Below are positions 1-9,880 of a DNA stretch of 13,509 nucleotides, piece by piece. Source of the stretch: Thiobacillus sp. Its GTDB lineage: Bacteria; Pseudomonadota; Gammaproteobacteria; Burkholderiales; Thiobacillaceae. The stretch's first letter is position 1. The number at the start of each line of letters is the position of its first letter. The stretch lies in assembly GCA_020216925.1 (NCBI GenBank), contig JAIWOL010000160.1, forward strand, positions 1 to 13,509. The letters run 5' to 3'. The notes beneath the pieces are model-generated. The model saw only the letters and a program-made list of their open reading frames with translations. It was not told the origin of the DNA and searched no databases. Position numbers and translations under genes: made by a program.

Positions 1-1
1 C

Positions 2-94
2 AACCCATCGAGCTCAATGATTCCCTTCGGCAAGCACGGCGTGTTGACGGAACAGGAAATCGACAAGGTGACCGATTTCGTCTACGGTCTGTAA
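2..94 (+). CDS. soxX: SoxX, sulfur-oxidizing c-type cytochrome (3' end only)
   Basis: The window opens inside this gene; the frame beginning at base 2 gives 30 residues and a TAA at 92-94. The visible end contains SSMIPFGKHG followed by LTEQEIDKVTDFVYGL. That matches the last part of a class I cytochrome c domain: a methionine haem ligand in a loop before proline and phenylalanine, then the C-terminal helix typical of SoxX. SoxX is the monohaem subunit of periplasmic SoxAX, which oxidatively attaches thiosulfate to SoxY. The CxxCH site and signal peptide lie outside the window. soxY follows after a short gap with its own ribosome binding site, so the two are probably one transcript. The call rests on the short tail plus the soxYZAB context; another small cytochrome c is possible but less likely. 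Confidence 0.8.
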   Translation, partial: NPSSSMIPFGKHGVLTEQEIDKVTDFVYGL

Positions 95-118
95 ATCAAA
101 CGTTTTATTGTTCAAGCT

Positions 119-125
119 AAGGAGA
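119..125 (+). promoter_or_regulatory. Ribosome binding site that decides the soxY start
   Basis: AAGGAGA lies 7 bases before the ATG at 133 but directly abuts the in-frame ATG at 127. The normal 5-9 base spacing favours 133, which trims MP from the longer reading. Confidence 0.7.
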
Positions 126-132
126 CATGCCA

Positions 133-600
133 ATGAATGCACTTCGTAGAAACGTACTTAAGGGCGCTGCTGGCGCCGGTACCGTTGCCGTGGCCGTGGC
201 CGCCGGCCTGTTGAAACCCACCCAGGCCCTGGCTGGCGCACCGCGCAGCGCCTTCGAAGCCAAGAACGTCGGTGACGCCCTGAAAAACATGGGCGTGTCC
301 GCGCCGGCCGACTCCAAGGACATCACCATCAAGGCTCCGGATATTGCAGAAAACGGCGCCGTGGTTCCTGTCGAAATCACCAGCGGCATTGCCGGCACCA
401 CCTCGATCGCGCTGATCGCCGAAAAGAACGCCACCCCGCTGGTTGCCGACTTCGACCTCTCCGACGGCACCCAGGGCTTCGTGTCCACCCGCATCAAGAT
501 GGGCCAGACCGCGCTGGTCCGCGCCGTGGTCACCGCAGGCGGCAAGTCCTACACCGCCGCAAAAGAAGTCAAGGTCACCATTGGGGGTTGTGGCGGCTAA
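133..600 (+). CDS. soxY: SoxY, sulfur carrier subunit of SoxYZ
   Basis: SoxY carries the sulfur intermediate of the Sox cycle as a cysteine adduct in the periplasm. From the ATG at 133 the protein has 155 residues, a normal family length. Residues 5-10 read RRNVLK, a twin-arginine-type motif, followed by an alanine-rich hydrophobic stretch and a likely cleavage after TQALA (about residue 33). The rest is a beta-sandwich-type sequence. The protein ends in VTIGGCGG, the diagnostic swinging arm, with Cys153 as the thiosulfate attachment site. SoxZ normally has no signal peptide, so export as a folded SoxYZ complex on SoxY's Tat signal is expected from the family; no signal is visible in soxZ here. 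The gene lies between soxX and soxZ. An ATG at 127 is in frame but too close to the ribosome binding site. Confidence 0.97.
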   Translation: MNALRRNVLKGAAGAGTVAVAVAAGLLKPTQALAGAPRSAFEAKNVGDALKNMGVSAPADSKDITIKAPDIAENGAVVPVEITSGIAGTTSIALIAEKNATPLVADFDLSDGTQGFVSTRIKMGQTALVRAVVTAGGKSYTAAKEVKVTIGGCGG

Positions 601-658
601 GCCCACCTCCTGCTGATCCCTACGTCCAAACCGAATATTTTTAGGAAAGGAAAGCCAA

Positions 659-973
659 ATGGCTGAACCGATGCGTATCCGCGCCACGATGGCTGGCGAT
701 GTTGCCGATGTCAAAGTCCTGATGAACCACCCGATGGAAACCGGCCAGCGTAAAGACGCCAAGACCGGTCAACTGGTCCCGGCCCACTACATCACCCAGG
801 TCACCGCCACCATCAACGGCAAGAACGTGCTGACCGCCGGCCTGTCGGGCGGCGTCTCCAAGAACCCCTACCTCGGCTTCAAGGTCAAGGGACCCAAGGC
901 TGGCGACAAGGTTGTCGTCAGCTGGGTTGACAACACGGGCGACAAGAACACCGCCGAAGCCACTATTGGCTGA
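659..973 (+). CDS. soxZ: SoxZ, partner subunit of the SoxYZ sulfur carrier
   Basis: This 104-residue protein forms the heterodimer with SoxY that presents the carrier cysteine to SoxAX and SoxB. Family-typical stretches are MRIRATMAGDVADVKVLMNHPMETG (residues 5-29, quoted in parts: MRIRAT, VKVLMNHPMETG), then GQLVPAHYITQVT, SKNPYLGFKVKG near residues 72-83, and VSWVDNTGD near the end, an immunoglobulin-like beta fold. There is no signal peptide, as usual for SoxZ, which is carried out with SoxY. AAGGAAA at 647-653 is a good ribosome binding site for the ATG at 659. The 58-base gap after soxY holds only that site. A hairpin with a T run follows 17 bases after the stop and may reduce read-through into soxA. 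Confidence 0.97.
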   Translation: MAEPMRIRATMAGDVADVKVLMNHPMETGQRKDAKTGQLVPAHYITQVTATINGKNVLTAGLSGGVSKNPYLGFKVKGPKAGDKVVVSWVDNTGDKNTAEATIG

Positions 974-989
974 GTTTCGAATAGCGAAG

Positions 990-1009
990 CGGGGCGCAAG
1001 CCCCGTTTT
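990..1009 (+). terminator. Terminator-like hairpin between soxZ and soxA
   Basis: CGGGGC (990-995) and GCCCCG (1000-1005) pair perfectly around a GCAA tetraloop and are followed by TTTT, then GCTTT. The stem is only 6 bp but all G-C. As soxA follows closely, this may be a partial terminator or a stabilizing 3' end for the soxXYZ part of the message. Confidence 0.65.
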
Positions 1010-1030
1010 GCTTTATTCATTCAGGTTTCT

Positions 1031-1036
1031 GGAGGA
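1031..1036 (+). promoter_or_regulatory. Ribosome binding site of soxA
   Basis: GGAGGA ends 4 bases before the ATG at 1041. It fixes the soxA start, because the reading frame is open further upstream into soxZ (to 912). Confidence 0.75.
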
Positions 1037-1040
1037 CGGC

Positions 1041-1886
1041 ATGAAACAGAAAAAAATCACGAATCTGCTGGCGGGACTAATCGGCCTGGGCATGGCCCTC
1101 GGCGCAGGCGCTGCACACGCGACGCCCGAGCAGGATCGTCAGGAACTCATCAAGTATTACACCACCAAATATCCCAATGTGAAGCTCGATGACTACGTCT
1201 ACGGCGCACTGGCTTTCGATCCCGACAGCAAGGCCCAGTACGACGCAATCATGGAATTCCCCCCCTATGAAGCCGTGATCGAGAAAGGCCGGAAGATGTG
1301 GGAAACCCCGCTGAAAAGCGGCAAGACCTACGCCGACTGCCTGCCCAACGGCGGCAAACAGATCGCAGGCAACTACCCCATGTTCGACGAAGCTCGCGGC
1401 AAGGTGGTGACCCTGCAGGACGCGATCAACGACTGCCGCGTGGCCAACGGCGAAGAAGCCTACAAGGTCAGCGACATGAAGACCATGGGCGTGCTCACCG
1501 CCTACATGCGCACCCTGTCCGACGGCATGCTGATGAACATCAAGGTCGAGGGGCCGAAGGCGATGGCGGCATACGAAGAAGGCAAAAAAGCCTTCTTCAG
1601 CCGCAAGGGTCAGCTGAACTTCGCCTGTGCCACCTGCCACGTGCAAAACGCCGGCGTGCGCCTGCGCTCGGAACTGATCTCGCCTGCGATCGGCCATGCC
1701 GTCCACTGGCCGGTGTTCCGGGGTGGCGACAACCTCGTCACCCTGCAGCAGCGCTACGACGGCTGCTACAAGCAGGTTCGTGCCGTACCGCCGGCACAGG
1801 GCAGTGCTGCCATGAACAACCTGGAATATTTCCACTCCTCGTTGTCCAACGGTCTGCCGATGAAGGCTTCGGTGTTCCGCAAGTAA
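1041..1886 (+). CDS. soxA: SoxA, monohaem-type subunit of the SoxAX cytochrome
   Basis: SoxA is the catalytic subunit of periplasmic SoxAX, which forms the SoxY-thiosulfate conjugate. From ATG 1041 it has 281 residues. A Sec-type signal peptide (KQKK, a hydrophobic stretch, then AAHA near residue 27) precedes TPEQDRQ. Only one haem site is present: CATCH at 196-200. At the place of the N-terminal haem of dihaem SoxA there is just Cys100 (YADCLPNGG), which with Cys132 (INDCR) probably forms the structural disulfide known from monohaem members. Cys242 in YDGCYKQVRA fits the conserved active-site cysteine, a persulfide haem ligand in characterized SoxA proteins. The open frame continues upstream into soxZ, but the strong ribosome binding site and the signal peptide favour 1041. 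The gene is flanked by hairpins on both sides. No SoxK-like small gene is visible nearby. Confidence 0.96.
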   Translation: MKQKKITNLLAGLIGLGMALGAGAAHATPEQDRQELIKYYTTKYPNVKLDDYVYGALAFDPDSKAQYDAIMEFPPYEAVIEKGRKMWETPLKSGKTYADCLPNGGKQIAGNYPMFDEARGKVVTLQDAINDCRVANGEEAYKVSDMKTMGVLTAYMRTLSDGMLMNIKVEGPKAMAAYEEGKKAFFSRKGQLNFACATCHVQNAGVRLRSELISPAIGHAVHWPVFRGGDNLVTLQQRYDGCYKQVRAVPPAQGSAAMNNLEYFHSSLSNGLPMKASVFRK

Positions 1887-1903
1887 ATACCTTCCGTTTC
1901 GCG

Positions 1904-1928
1904 AAAAGCCCGGGCAGCCGGGCTTTTT
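1904..1928 (+). terminator. Rho-independent terminator after soxA
   Basis: AAAAGCCCGG (1904-1913) pairs with CCGGGCTTTT (1918-1927) around the loop GCAG, and the T run extends to 1928. The stop codon of soxA lies 17 bases upstream of the stem. The A and T runs give possible function in both directions. Confidence 0.8.
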
Positions 1929-2013
1929 CGTTTATGCCCCTGAACCGGAGATACTATTTACCCAAGGCGCATCACACCCCGACAATAATGGTCGCCACTA
2001 TCGATCCGAGGAG
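1929..2013 (+). promoter_or_regulatory. soxB leader region with weak promoter candidates and ribosome binding site
   Basis: The stretch between the soxA terminator and soxB is less GC-rich than the genes. It offers only weak sigma-70-like pairs, such as TTTACC (1957-1962) with GACAAT (1981-1986) at 18-base spacing, and a TACTAT at 1952-1957. GAGGAG at 2008-2013 is the ribosome binding site, 6 bases before the ATG at 2020. A promoter is expected on logic, because a terminator sits just upstream, but none is convincing by sequence. Confidence 0.3.
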
Positions 2014-2019
2014 CCCCCC

Positions 2020-3762
2020 ATGCACATGAATCGCCGTGAATTCCTGCAACTGCTGGCCGTCGCTGCCGCATCCGGCATGGCGCTGGACAGCAAGTCAGCC
2101 CTGGCCGGAAAAGCCCCTGCCAATTTCTATGACGTGCCGCGTCACGGCAACGTCTCCTTCCTGCACTTCACCGACTGCCATGCGCAGTTGCTGCCCGTAT
2201 GGTTCCGCGAACCCAACGTCAACCTCGGCGTGGGCGGAGCCGTGGGCAAGGCGCCGCACATCGTTGGACGCGACCTGCTCAAAACCTACGGCATCAAGCC
2301 TGGCAGCGCTGAAGCTCACGCGTTTACCTATCTTGACTTCACCGAGGCCGCCAGGGTCTACGGCAAAGTCGGCGGCTTCGCCCATCTGAAAACCCTTGTC
2401 GACATGATGCGTGCCCAGCGCCCCGGCGCGCTGCTGCTCGACGGCGGCGACACCTGGCAGGGCTCGGCGACTTCACTGTGGACCAATGCGCAGGACATGG
2501 TCGACGCCAGCATCAAGCTCGGCGTCAACGTCATGACTCCGCACTGGGAATCGACATTCGGTGCCGCACGCGTACTGGAAATCGTCAACAAGGACTTCAA
2601 GAACGCCAATGTCGATTTCGTCGCGCAGAACGTCGTCACCAATGACTTCGGCGACCAGGTGTTCAAACCCTATGTAATGAAGGAACAGAACGGCGTGAAA
2701 ATCGCCGTCATCGGTCAGGCTTTCCCTTACACCCCCATCGCCAACCCGCGCTGGATGGTGCCGGACTGGAGTTTCGGCATCCGCGACGACGGCATGCAGA
2801 AATGGGTGGACGACGCCCGCGCCAACGGCGCCCAGGTCGTCGTCGTGCTGTCGCACAACGGCATGGACGTAGACCTGAAAATGGCCAGCCGCGTCACCGG
2901 CATCAATGCCATCTTCGGCGGCCACACGCACGACGGCGTACCACAGCCGGTGCAGGTCAAAAATGCAAAAGGCATCACGCTCGTCACCAACGCCGGTTCC
3001 AACGGCAAGTTTCTCGGCGTGATGGATTTCAATGTCAAGGGCAATCGCGTCGTCAGCTACAAGTACCGTCTGGTGCCGGTGTTCTCCAACCTGCTGCCGG
3101 CCGACAAGGACATGGACGCGTTCATCAAGTCGGTGCGCGCGCCTTACGAGGCCAAGCTCAACGAAACGCTGGCCGTTACCGACGATTTCCTCTATCGCCG
3201 TGGCAATTTCAACGGCACCTGGGACCAGGTCATCGTCGACGCGCTGATGGAAGTGAAAGGCGCGGACGCCGCCTTCTCGCCGGGTTTCCGCTGGGGCACC
3301 ACGTTGCTGCCGGGCGACCCCATCACCATGGAACGTCTGATGGACCAGACTGCGATCACTTACCCGCAGACCACGCTCACCGAAATGACCGGCGCAACCA
3401 TCAAGACCATCATGGAAGACGTCTGCGACAACCTGTTCAATGCCGACCCGTATTATCAGCAGGGCGGCGACATGGTGCGTGTGGGCGGGATCGCGTACAC
3501 CGTCAATCCCAACAAGAAAATCGGCGAGCGCATCAGCGACATGATGTTGAAAGGCAAGCCCGTCGAAGCCGACAAAATCTACAAGGTTGCCGGCTGGGCG
3601 CCGGTTGGCGAAGGCGCCGAAGGCGAGCCGGTCTGGGATGTGGTGGCCAGCTATCTGCGCGACAAGAAGACCATCAAGGGCGTCAAGCTCAACACGCCGA
3701 AGATCGTCGGAATCGGGAAAAACAATCCCGGCATCGCGGACTATGACGGCAGCTATTCCTGA
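2020..3762 (+). CDS. soxB: SoxB, dimanganese thiosulfohydrolase
   Basis: SoxB hydrolyses the sulfone from SoxY-cysteine-S-thiosulfonate, releasing sulfate in the periplasm. The 580 residues match the family length. NRREFLQL (4-11) is a twin-arginine signal, with cleavage likely after SALA. The 5'-nucleotidase-type metal motifs are in order: TDCH (51-54), DGGDTWQGS (141-149), HWE (175-177), SHNG (278-281) and GGHTHD (300-305). Four stretches used as SoxB-specific PCR primer targets are all present: DGGDTW, IGQAFPY (231-237), YRRGNF (392-397) and QQGGDM (480-485). One oddity is TPHWES around the HWE motif, where family members I remember read GHWEFT. The start at 2020 is preferred over ATG 2026 because the ribosome binding site is 6 bases upstream of 2020. 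A terminator on each side suggests soxB can be a separate transcription unit. Confidence 0.98.
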   Translation: MHMNRREFLQLLAVAAASGMALDSKSALAGKAPANFYDVPRHGNVSFLHFTDCHAQLLPVWFREPNVNLGVGGAVGKAPHIVGRDLLKTYGIKPGSAEAHAFTYLDFTEAARVYGKVGGFAHLKTLVDMMRAQRPGALLLDGGDTWQGSATSLWTNAQDMVDASIKLGVNVMTPHWESTFGAARVLEIVNKDFKNANVDFVAQNVVTNDFGDQVFKPYVMKEQNGVKIAVIGQAFPYTPIANPRWMVPDWSFGIRDDGMQKWVDDARANGAQVVVVLSHNGMDVDLKMASRVTGINAIFGGHTHDGVPQPVQVKNAKGITLVTNAGSNGKFLGVMDFNVKGNRVVSYKYRLVPVFSNLLPADKDMDAFIKSVRAPYEAKLNETLAVTDDFLYRRGNFNGTWDQVIVDALMEVKGADAAFSPGFRWGTTLLPGDPITMERLMDQTAITYPQTTLTEMTGATIKTIMEDVCDNLFNADPYYQQGGDMVRVGGIAYTVNPNKKIGERISDMMLKGKPVEADKIYKVAGWAPVGEGAEGEPVWDVVASYLRDKKTIKGVKLNTPKIVGIGKNNPGIADYDGSYS

Positions 3763-3774
3763 AACGGCCCGTCT

Positions 3775-3818
3775 GCCAACGACAAAAAGGGGGCGCAAGC
3801 CCCCTTTTTGTCGTTGGC
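3775..3818. terminator. Bidirectional terminator with a perfect 20-bp stem after soxB
   Basis: The arm GCCAACGACAAAAAGGGGGC (3775-3794) is matched exactly by its reverse complement at 3799-3818 around a GCAA loop. AAAAA on one side of the G-C core and TTTTT on the other make it a terminator on either strand. It lies 12 bases after the soxB stop and separates soxB from alaS. Confidence 0.9.
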
Positions 3819-3825
3819 GCACCGC

Positions 3826-3854
3826 CTGTCAAGGCTTGGCGGAGGGGATACAAT
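3826..3854 (+). promoter_or_regulatory. Candidate sigma-70 promoter of alaS
   Basis: TACAAT (3849-3854, 5 of 6 to the -10 consensus) is preceded at 17 bases by CTGTCA (3826-3831, 4 of 6 to the -35 consensus). It lies just after the terminator and would give a leader of about 20 bases before ATG 3883. Confidence 0.5.
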
Positions 3855-3882
3855 ACGACACCCCCCCGACCCTTCCGCCACC

Positions 3883-6501
<2,619 letters not shown>

Positions 6502-6529
6502 TGCCCACGCATCCGACCGGTCGCGCGGG

Positions 6530-6535
6530 TATAGT
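6530..6535 (+). promoter_or_regulatory. Possible -10 element upstream of the PilZ-like gene
   Basis: TATAGT (5 of 6 to consensus) sits in the 103-base gap after alaS, but no good -35 element is found 16-18 bases upstream. The gap also holds a small perfect palindrome, GTCCA-T-TGGAC, at 6559-6569 that could be an operator or chance. Confidence 0.25.
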
Positions 6536-6604
6536 ATTTGCTGGAATGTCCGTAAAGCGTCCATTGGACTGAATTACACCCACCTTTGTTGATGGCAATA
6601 CACC

Positions 6605-8299
6605 ATGACCTCTCTGGCCGGTAAATTCGCTTCGGGAATCGCCCGCCTGACCAATCTGGGTAAACGGGACGATGATCCATTGTCCAGCCTCAAGGCAGCC
6701 TCACGCTGGCTAGACAACCTGCCGGTGGGCGATGCATTCAAATGCCAGCAGACCATTCTGGAAGAACTTCGCCGCTTCAACGAGAACTCGACGGAAGCCG
6801 CGAAAGATCGACTGGGCGTGCTGATGCTGCTGGATGAAAAATCCCGCGACCTGCAAGACACCCTGGTACGGCAGTATCTGCGCAATCCCCGCATGTCGCG
6901 CCCGGTCGAGAGCCAGCTCTGGCACGCGGTCTACGGGCTGTACTGGGAAATCGCCCGCGGCTATCACGCCTTCGTCCTCAATTTCGCACGCGGATCGGGC
7001 AAAATCCCGCATGAAAACCAGATTCCCCTGGTCACCCTGCGCGCCATCCGCTTCTTTGGGCAGCTGCTCAAATGGCGTGCCGTGCGTTACCTCGGCCCCG
7101 GCGAAAAGCTCTGGTTGCGCCTGCACAACCTCTACCGTATTGCCGAAAACGAAGGCTTCCTGCGCACACCGCACACCGCCTGTGCCGGCGAAACACCCTG
7201 CACGTGCGAATTGGCCTATCTGCATATCCTCATGCTGCATCTCGCCAATTCCGGCACGCTGTATCCGCGTCAGATCGATCTGGTCGATCGCTGGCTTTGC
7301 CAGTGGCGCAATCATTTGTCGCTCGACACGCGGGCAGACACAAAACGCCATACCTTTGCGGTCGACCTGTCTGCCGACCATGGCCCGCGCCGCATCCGCA
7401 AGCCCGAAAGCGACAAGCCCATGCGTTTCTGGGGCACGGCCGCGCTACTGGACAAGCTGAACGCGATCGCGGGCGAGTTGCGCGAAGGCGCCCCCGCCGC
7501 CGCGCTCGGCCTGACCGAGGACGCCCGCACCAGTGAAAGCATCGATCTGCTGAACCACCTGCAACAGCACTGGTCACCGCTTTCGTCGCGCGAGCAACGT
7601 CGCGCGCCACGCGTCTCGGTGAAGCGCCTGATCGATGTCGCGCAGGGTTTCAATGCCATTGTCGGCCAGATCAAATCCACCACAACGGCCGCGCCGGCCG
7701 CCTCGCCGTATGCCAGCGACATCGACTACAGTGAGGCGGACGACATCCGGGTCTACGGCTTCGTCACCGAACGCACCCGCGAGCGCAATTCGCAGCTTGG
7801 GACGCCTGCCGTGCGTCTGTCGTCTAACGTCGAACGCTGGGTGATGCAGGACGAAAGCGCATGCGGATATGGCGCCGTCATCGAATCGCGCGACAAGGAC
7901 TGGCTCCGCGTCGGCGCCTTGCTCGCGCTCAAGGCACCGGACGCCGCCGACTGGAAACTGGGCGTGGTGCGTCGACTCTCCCGGCTCGGGGACAACTCCA
8001 GTTCTGTCGGCATCGAAATCATGCCGATGGAACCCCGGCTGGTGATGCTCTACGACGTCATCGCCTCGTCTGGCTACAAGGTGGATGGCTGGGACAACAA
8101 CAGTGCCACCCAGGCAAAAGCCGGCTTGTGGCTTGAAGACGCCAGCCAAAGCAGCCTTATCATCGATCCCGTGAATTACGCGCCGGGCAAGATTGTCCAC
8201 ACAAAAATAATGGGCGAGCGCAGGCAGCTGACACTCGGCAATCCCACCGAGCGGAGCGAAGGCTGGATCCGCGTCTCAATAGAGCCGGTAAAGGATTGA
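6605..8299 (+). CDS. PilZ-like domain protein with a large uncharacterized N-terminal region
   Basis: This 564-residue protein has no signal peptide or membrane segment, so it is probably cytoplasmic. I do not recognise the first about 320 residues, which look mostly helical with a conserved-looking core (WHAVYGLYWEIARGYHAFVLNFARG, quoted in parts: WHAVYGLYWE, YHAFVLNFARG) and a cysteine cluster CAGETPCTC near residue 197. The C-terminal part has the two PilZ signatures for c-di-GMP binding: RRAPR at 332-336 and DESACG (DxSxxG) at 416-421, then beta-rich sequence with SVGIEIM. The motifs are about 80 residues apart, more than twice the usual distance, so a long insertion or linker separates them. 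ATG 6605 is the first start after an in-frame TGA at 6590, with no visible Shine-Dalgarno. A role linking c-di-GMP to the pilus-type genes downstream is inferred only from position. Confidence 0.75.
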   Translation: MTSLAGKFASGIARLTNLGKRDDDPLSSLKAASRWLDNLPVGDAFKCQQTILEELRRFNENSTEAAKDRLGVLMLLDEKSRDLQDTLVRQYLRNPRMSRPVESQLWHAVYGLYWEIARGYHAFVLNFARGSGKIPHENQIPLVTLRAIRFFGQLLKWRAVRYLGPGEKLWLRLHNLYRIAENEGFLRTPHTACAGETPCTCELAYLHILMLHLANSGTLYPRQIDLVDRWLCQWRNHLSLDTRADTKRHTFAVDLSADHGPRRIRKPESDKPMRFWGTAALLDKLNAIAGELREGAPAAALGLTEDARTSESIDLLNHLQQHWSPLSSREQRRAPRVSVKRLIDVAQGFNAIVGQIKSTTTAAPAASPYASDIDYSEADDIRVYGFVTERTRERNSQLGTPAVRLSSNVERWVMQDESACGYGAVIESRDKDWLRVGALLALKAPDAADWKLGVVRRLSRLGDNSSSVGIEIMPMEPRLVMLYDVIASSGYKVDGWDNNSATQAKAGLWLEDASQSSLIIDPVNYAPGKIVHTKIMGERRQLTLGNPTERSEGWIRVSIEPVKD

Positions 8300-8440
8300 C
8301 CCCCTGTCCCCAGGGCCGCCCGGACAGAGCCGATCACGCCGGTTTAACTTTGTCCGGCACTCTGGCACAATCGTCGAGGAATTGACACGCGCGGACCAGC
8401 CCCACCGGGCTTGCCGCAGGCGCCAGAATGTGGAGGACAC
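8300..8440 (+). promoter_or_regulatory. Intergenic region before the response regulator
   Basis: This 141-base gap contains a 7-bp inverted repeat, CCGGACA (8320-8326) and TGTCCGG (8351-8357), with 24 bases between. It could be a weak hairpin or an operator. TTGACA at 8382-8387 is a perfect -35 hexamer but has no matching -10. A TGGCAC at 8363-8368 resembles half of a sigma-54 site, yet no GC/TTGC element follows at the required distance. A promoter is expected here but I cannot place it. Confidence 0.3.
8432..8437 (+). promoter_or_regulatory. Ribosome binding site that selects GTG 8441
   Basis: GGAGGA lies 3 bases before the GTG at 8441. It rules out the in-frame TTG at 8411, which has no such site and would add a tail unlike response regulators. 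Confidence 0.6.
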
Positions 8441-9871
8441 GTGGCCCATACCAGCAAGCCCACCCTGTTGATCGTCGACGACGATCCCCTGATTTCCGAC
8501 ACCCTCACCTACGTCCTCAGCAAGGACTTCGAAATCTCCGCCGCCGAGTCCCGCGCCCAGGTCAAAAGCCTGCTGATGCAGCTCGACGAGCCGCCGCAAC
8601 TGGCGCTGGTCGACCTCGGCCTGCCGCCTCACCCCCACAAGCCGGACGAAGGTTTCGCGCTCATCGCCGACCTGCTCGGCGTCTCGCCCAGCATCAAGAT
8701 CCTGGTGCTCTCGGGCCAGAGCGACGAGGCCAACGCGCGTCACGCGCGCGCGCTCGGCGCGATCGATTTCGTCGCCAAGCCGTGCGAGCCGGAACGGCTC
8801 AAATCCCTGCTGTTCAACGCGCTCCTGGTGCAGGACGCCGAACGCAGCGCCGACAAGGGCCCCGCGCCAACCAAGGACTCGGGGATCGTCGGCACGAGCC
8901 CGGCCATGGACAAATTGCGTGAGCAGATCAAGCAGTACGCCGCCGCGCCCTTTTCGGTGCTGATCGAAGGCGAATCGGGCAGCGGCAAGGAAAAGGTCGC
9001 CGCGAGCCTGCACCATCTGTCGCCGCGCGCGAACAAGCCCTACCTGGCGCTCAACTGCGCGGCGATTTCGCCCACACTCGTCGAGCCCACGCTCTTTGGT
9101 TACGCCAAAGGCGCGTTCACCGGCGCCACCAGTGCCCGCGCCGGCTATTTCGAGGAAGCCGAGAACGGCACCCTGTTCCTCGACGAGATCGGCGAATTGC
9201 CGCTGGAACTTCAGGCCAAGCTGCTGCGCGTGCTGGAAAACGGCGAATACCAGCGCGTCGGCGAAACCCAGCCGCGCTTTTCCAACGCCCGCGTGGTGGC
9301 CGCCACCAACCGCGACCTGCGCGCCGAGATCAAGGCCGGCCGCTTCCGCGCCGACCTCTTTCATCGGCTGTCCGTGTTCTCCATCGCCGTGCCGCCGCTC
9401 CGGGAAATGGGCCAGGACAAGCTCACCCTGCTCAACCACTTCCGCGAGTTCTACGCGCGCGAGGCCAAGAGCCAGCCGTTCACGCTCGACGCGCGCGCGC
9501 AGCAGATGTGGTCGGACTATCACTTTCCCGGCAATGTGCGCGAGCTGCGCAATATCGCCATCCGCCTCACCACCAAATACCCGGGGCTGACCGTCAATGC
9601 GCAACAGCTCGAAGCCGAACTCGATACCGATCAGGCCTATCCGCAGGAAATCCCGCTCGCCAGTGATGGCAAGGCCCTCATCGAGCTGGCGCGCAAGCAG
9701 CTTCAGAGCGTCGCCAATTTCAATCTGGACGTGAACCTGCGACAGTGGGAAAAAGCCTACGTCGAGGCTGCGCTAAACATGACGCACGGCAATCTGTCGC
9801 AGGCAGCCAAGCTGCTGGGCATCAACCGCACCACGCTCTACAGCCGCATGCAAACCTACGGAACCGAATAA
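8441..9871 (+). CDS. Sigma-54-dependent response regulator, PrsR-like
   Basis: This 476-residue NtrC-type activator has three parts. The receiver domain (1-120) has acidic Asp13-15, phospho-acceptor Asp58 in LVDLGLPP, Ser91 and Lys113. The AAA+ domain (about 150-385) has Walker A GESGSGKE (177-184), the sigma-54 contact loop GAFTGA (224-229), Walker B with DEIGE (248-252) and [10 protein letters not shown] Fis-type DNA-binding helix-turn-helix covers about 450-470 ([18 protein letters not shown]). It should activate RpoN-dependent promoters when phosphorylated. The stretch after Asp58 ([15 protein letters not shown]) resembles the PEP-CTERM/exopolysaccharide regulator PrsR, so that subfamily is likely but not certain. 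No sensor kinase is in the window. The gene ends 9 bases before the ATPase gene, suggesting co-transcription and possible autoregulation. Confidence 0.93.
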   Translation: MAHTSKPTLLIVDDDPLISDTLTYVLSKDFEISAAESRAQVKSLLMQLDEPPQLALVDLGLPPHPHKPDEGFALIADLLGVSPSIKILVLSGQSDEANARHARALGAIDFVAKPCEPERLKSLLFNALLVQDAERSADKGPAPTKDSGIVGTSPAMDKLREQIKQYAAAPFSVLIEGESGSGKEKVAASLHHLSPRANKPYLALNCAAISPTLVEPTLFGYAKGAFTGATSARAGYFEEAENGTLFLDEIGELPLELQAKLLRVLENGEYQRVGETQPRFSNARVVAATNRDLRAEIKAGRFRADLFHRLSVFSIAVPPLREMGQDKLTLLNHFREFYAREAKSQPFTLDARAQQMWSDYHFPGNVRELRNIAIRLTTKYPGLTVNAQQLEAELDTDQAYPQEIPLASDGKALIELARKQLQSVANFNLDVNLRQWEKAYVEAALNMTHGNLSQAAKLLGINRTTLYSRMQTYGTE

Positions 9872-9880
9872 GACGCCACC

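Noticed and set aside
912..1040. Upstream extension of soxA into soxZ
   Set aside because: The extra 43 residues overlap soxZ in another frame, run through the hairpin and lack a signal peptide; GGAGGA before ATG 1041 and the signal sequence there are decisive.
2473..3822. A 449-codon open frame on the minus strand opposite soxB
   Set aside because: Same antisense artefact; soxB motifs are all intact on the + strand and the minus frame shows no family features or ribosome binding site.
8363..8387. Possible sigma-54 promoter (TGGCAC) or sigma-70 promoter (TTGACA) before the response regulator
   Set aside because: The TGGCAC is not followed by a TTGC element after 5 bases, and the TTGACA has no -10 hexamer 16-18 bases downstream.
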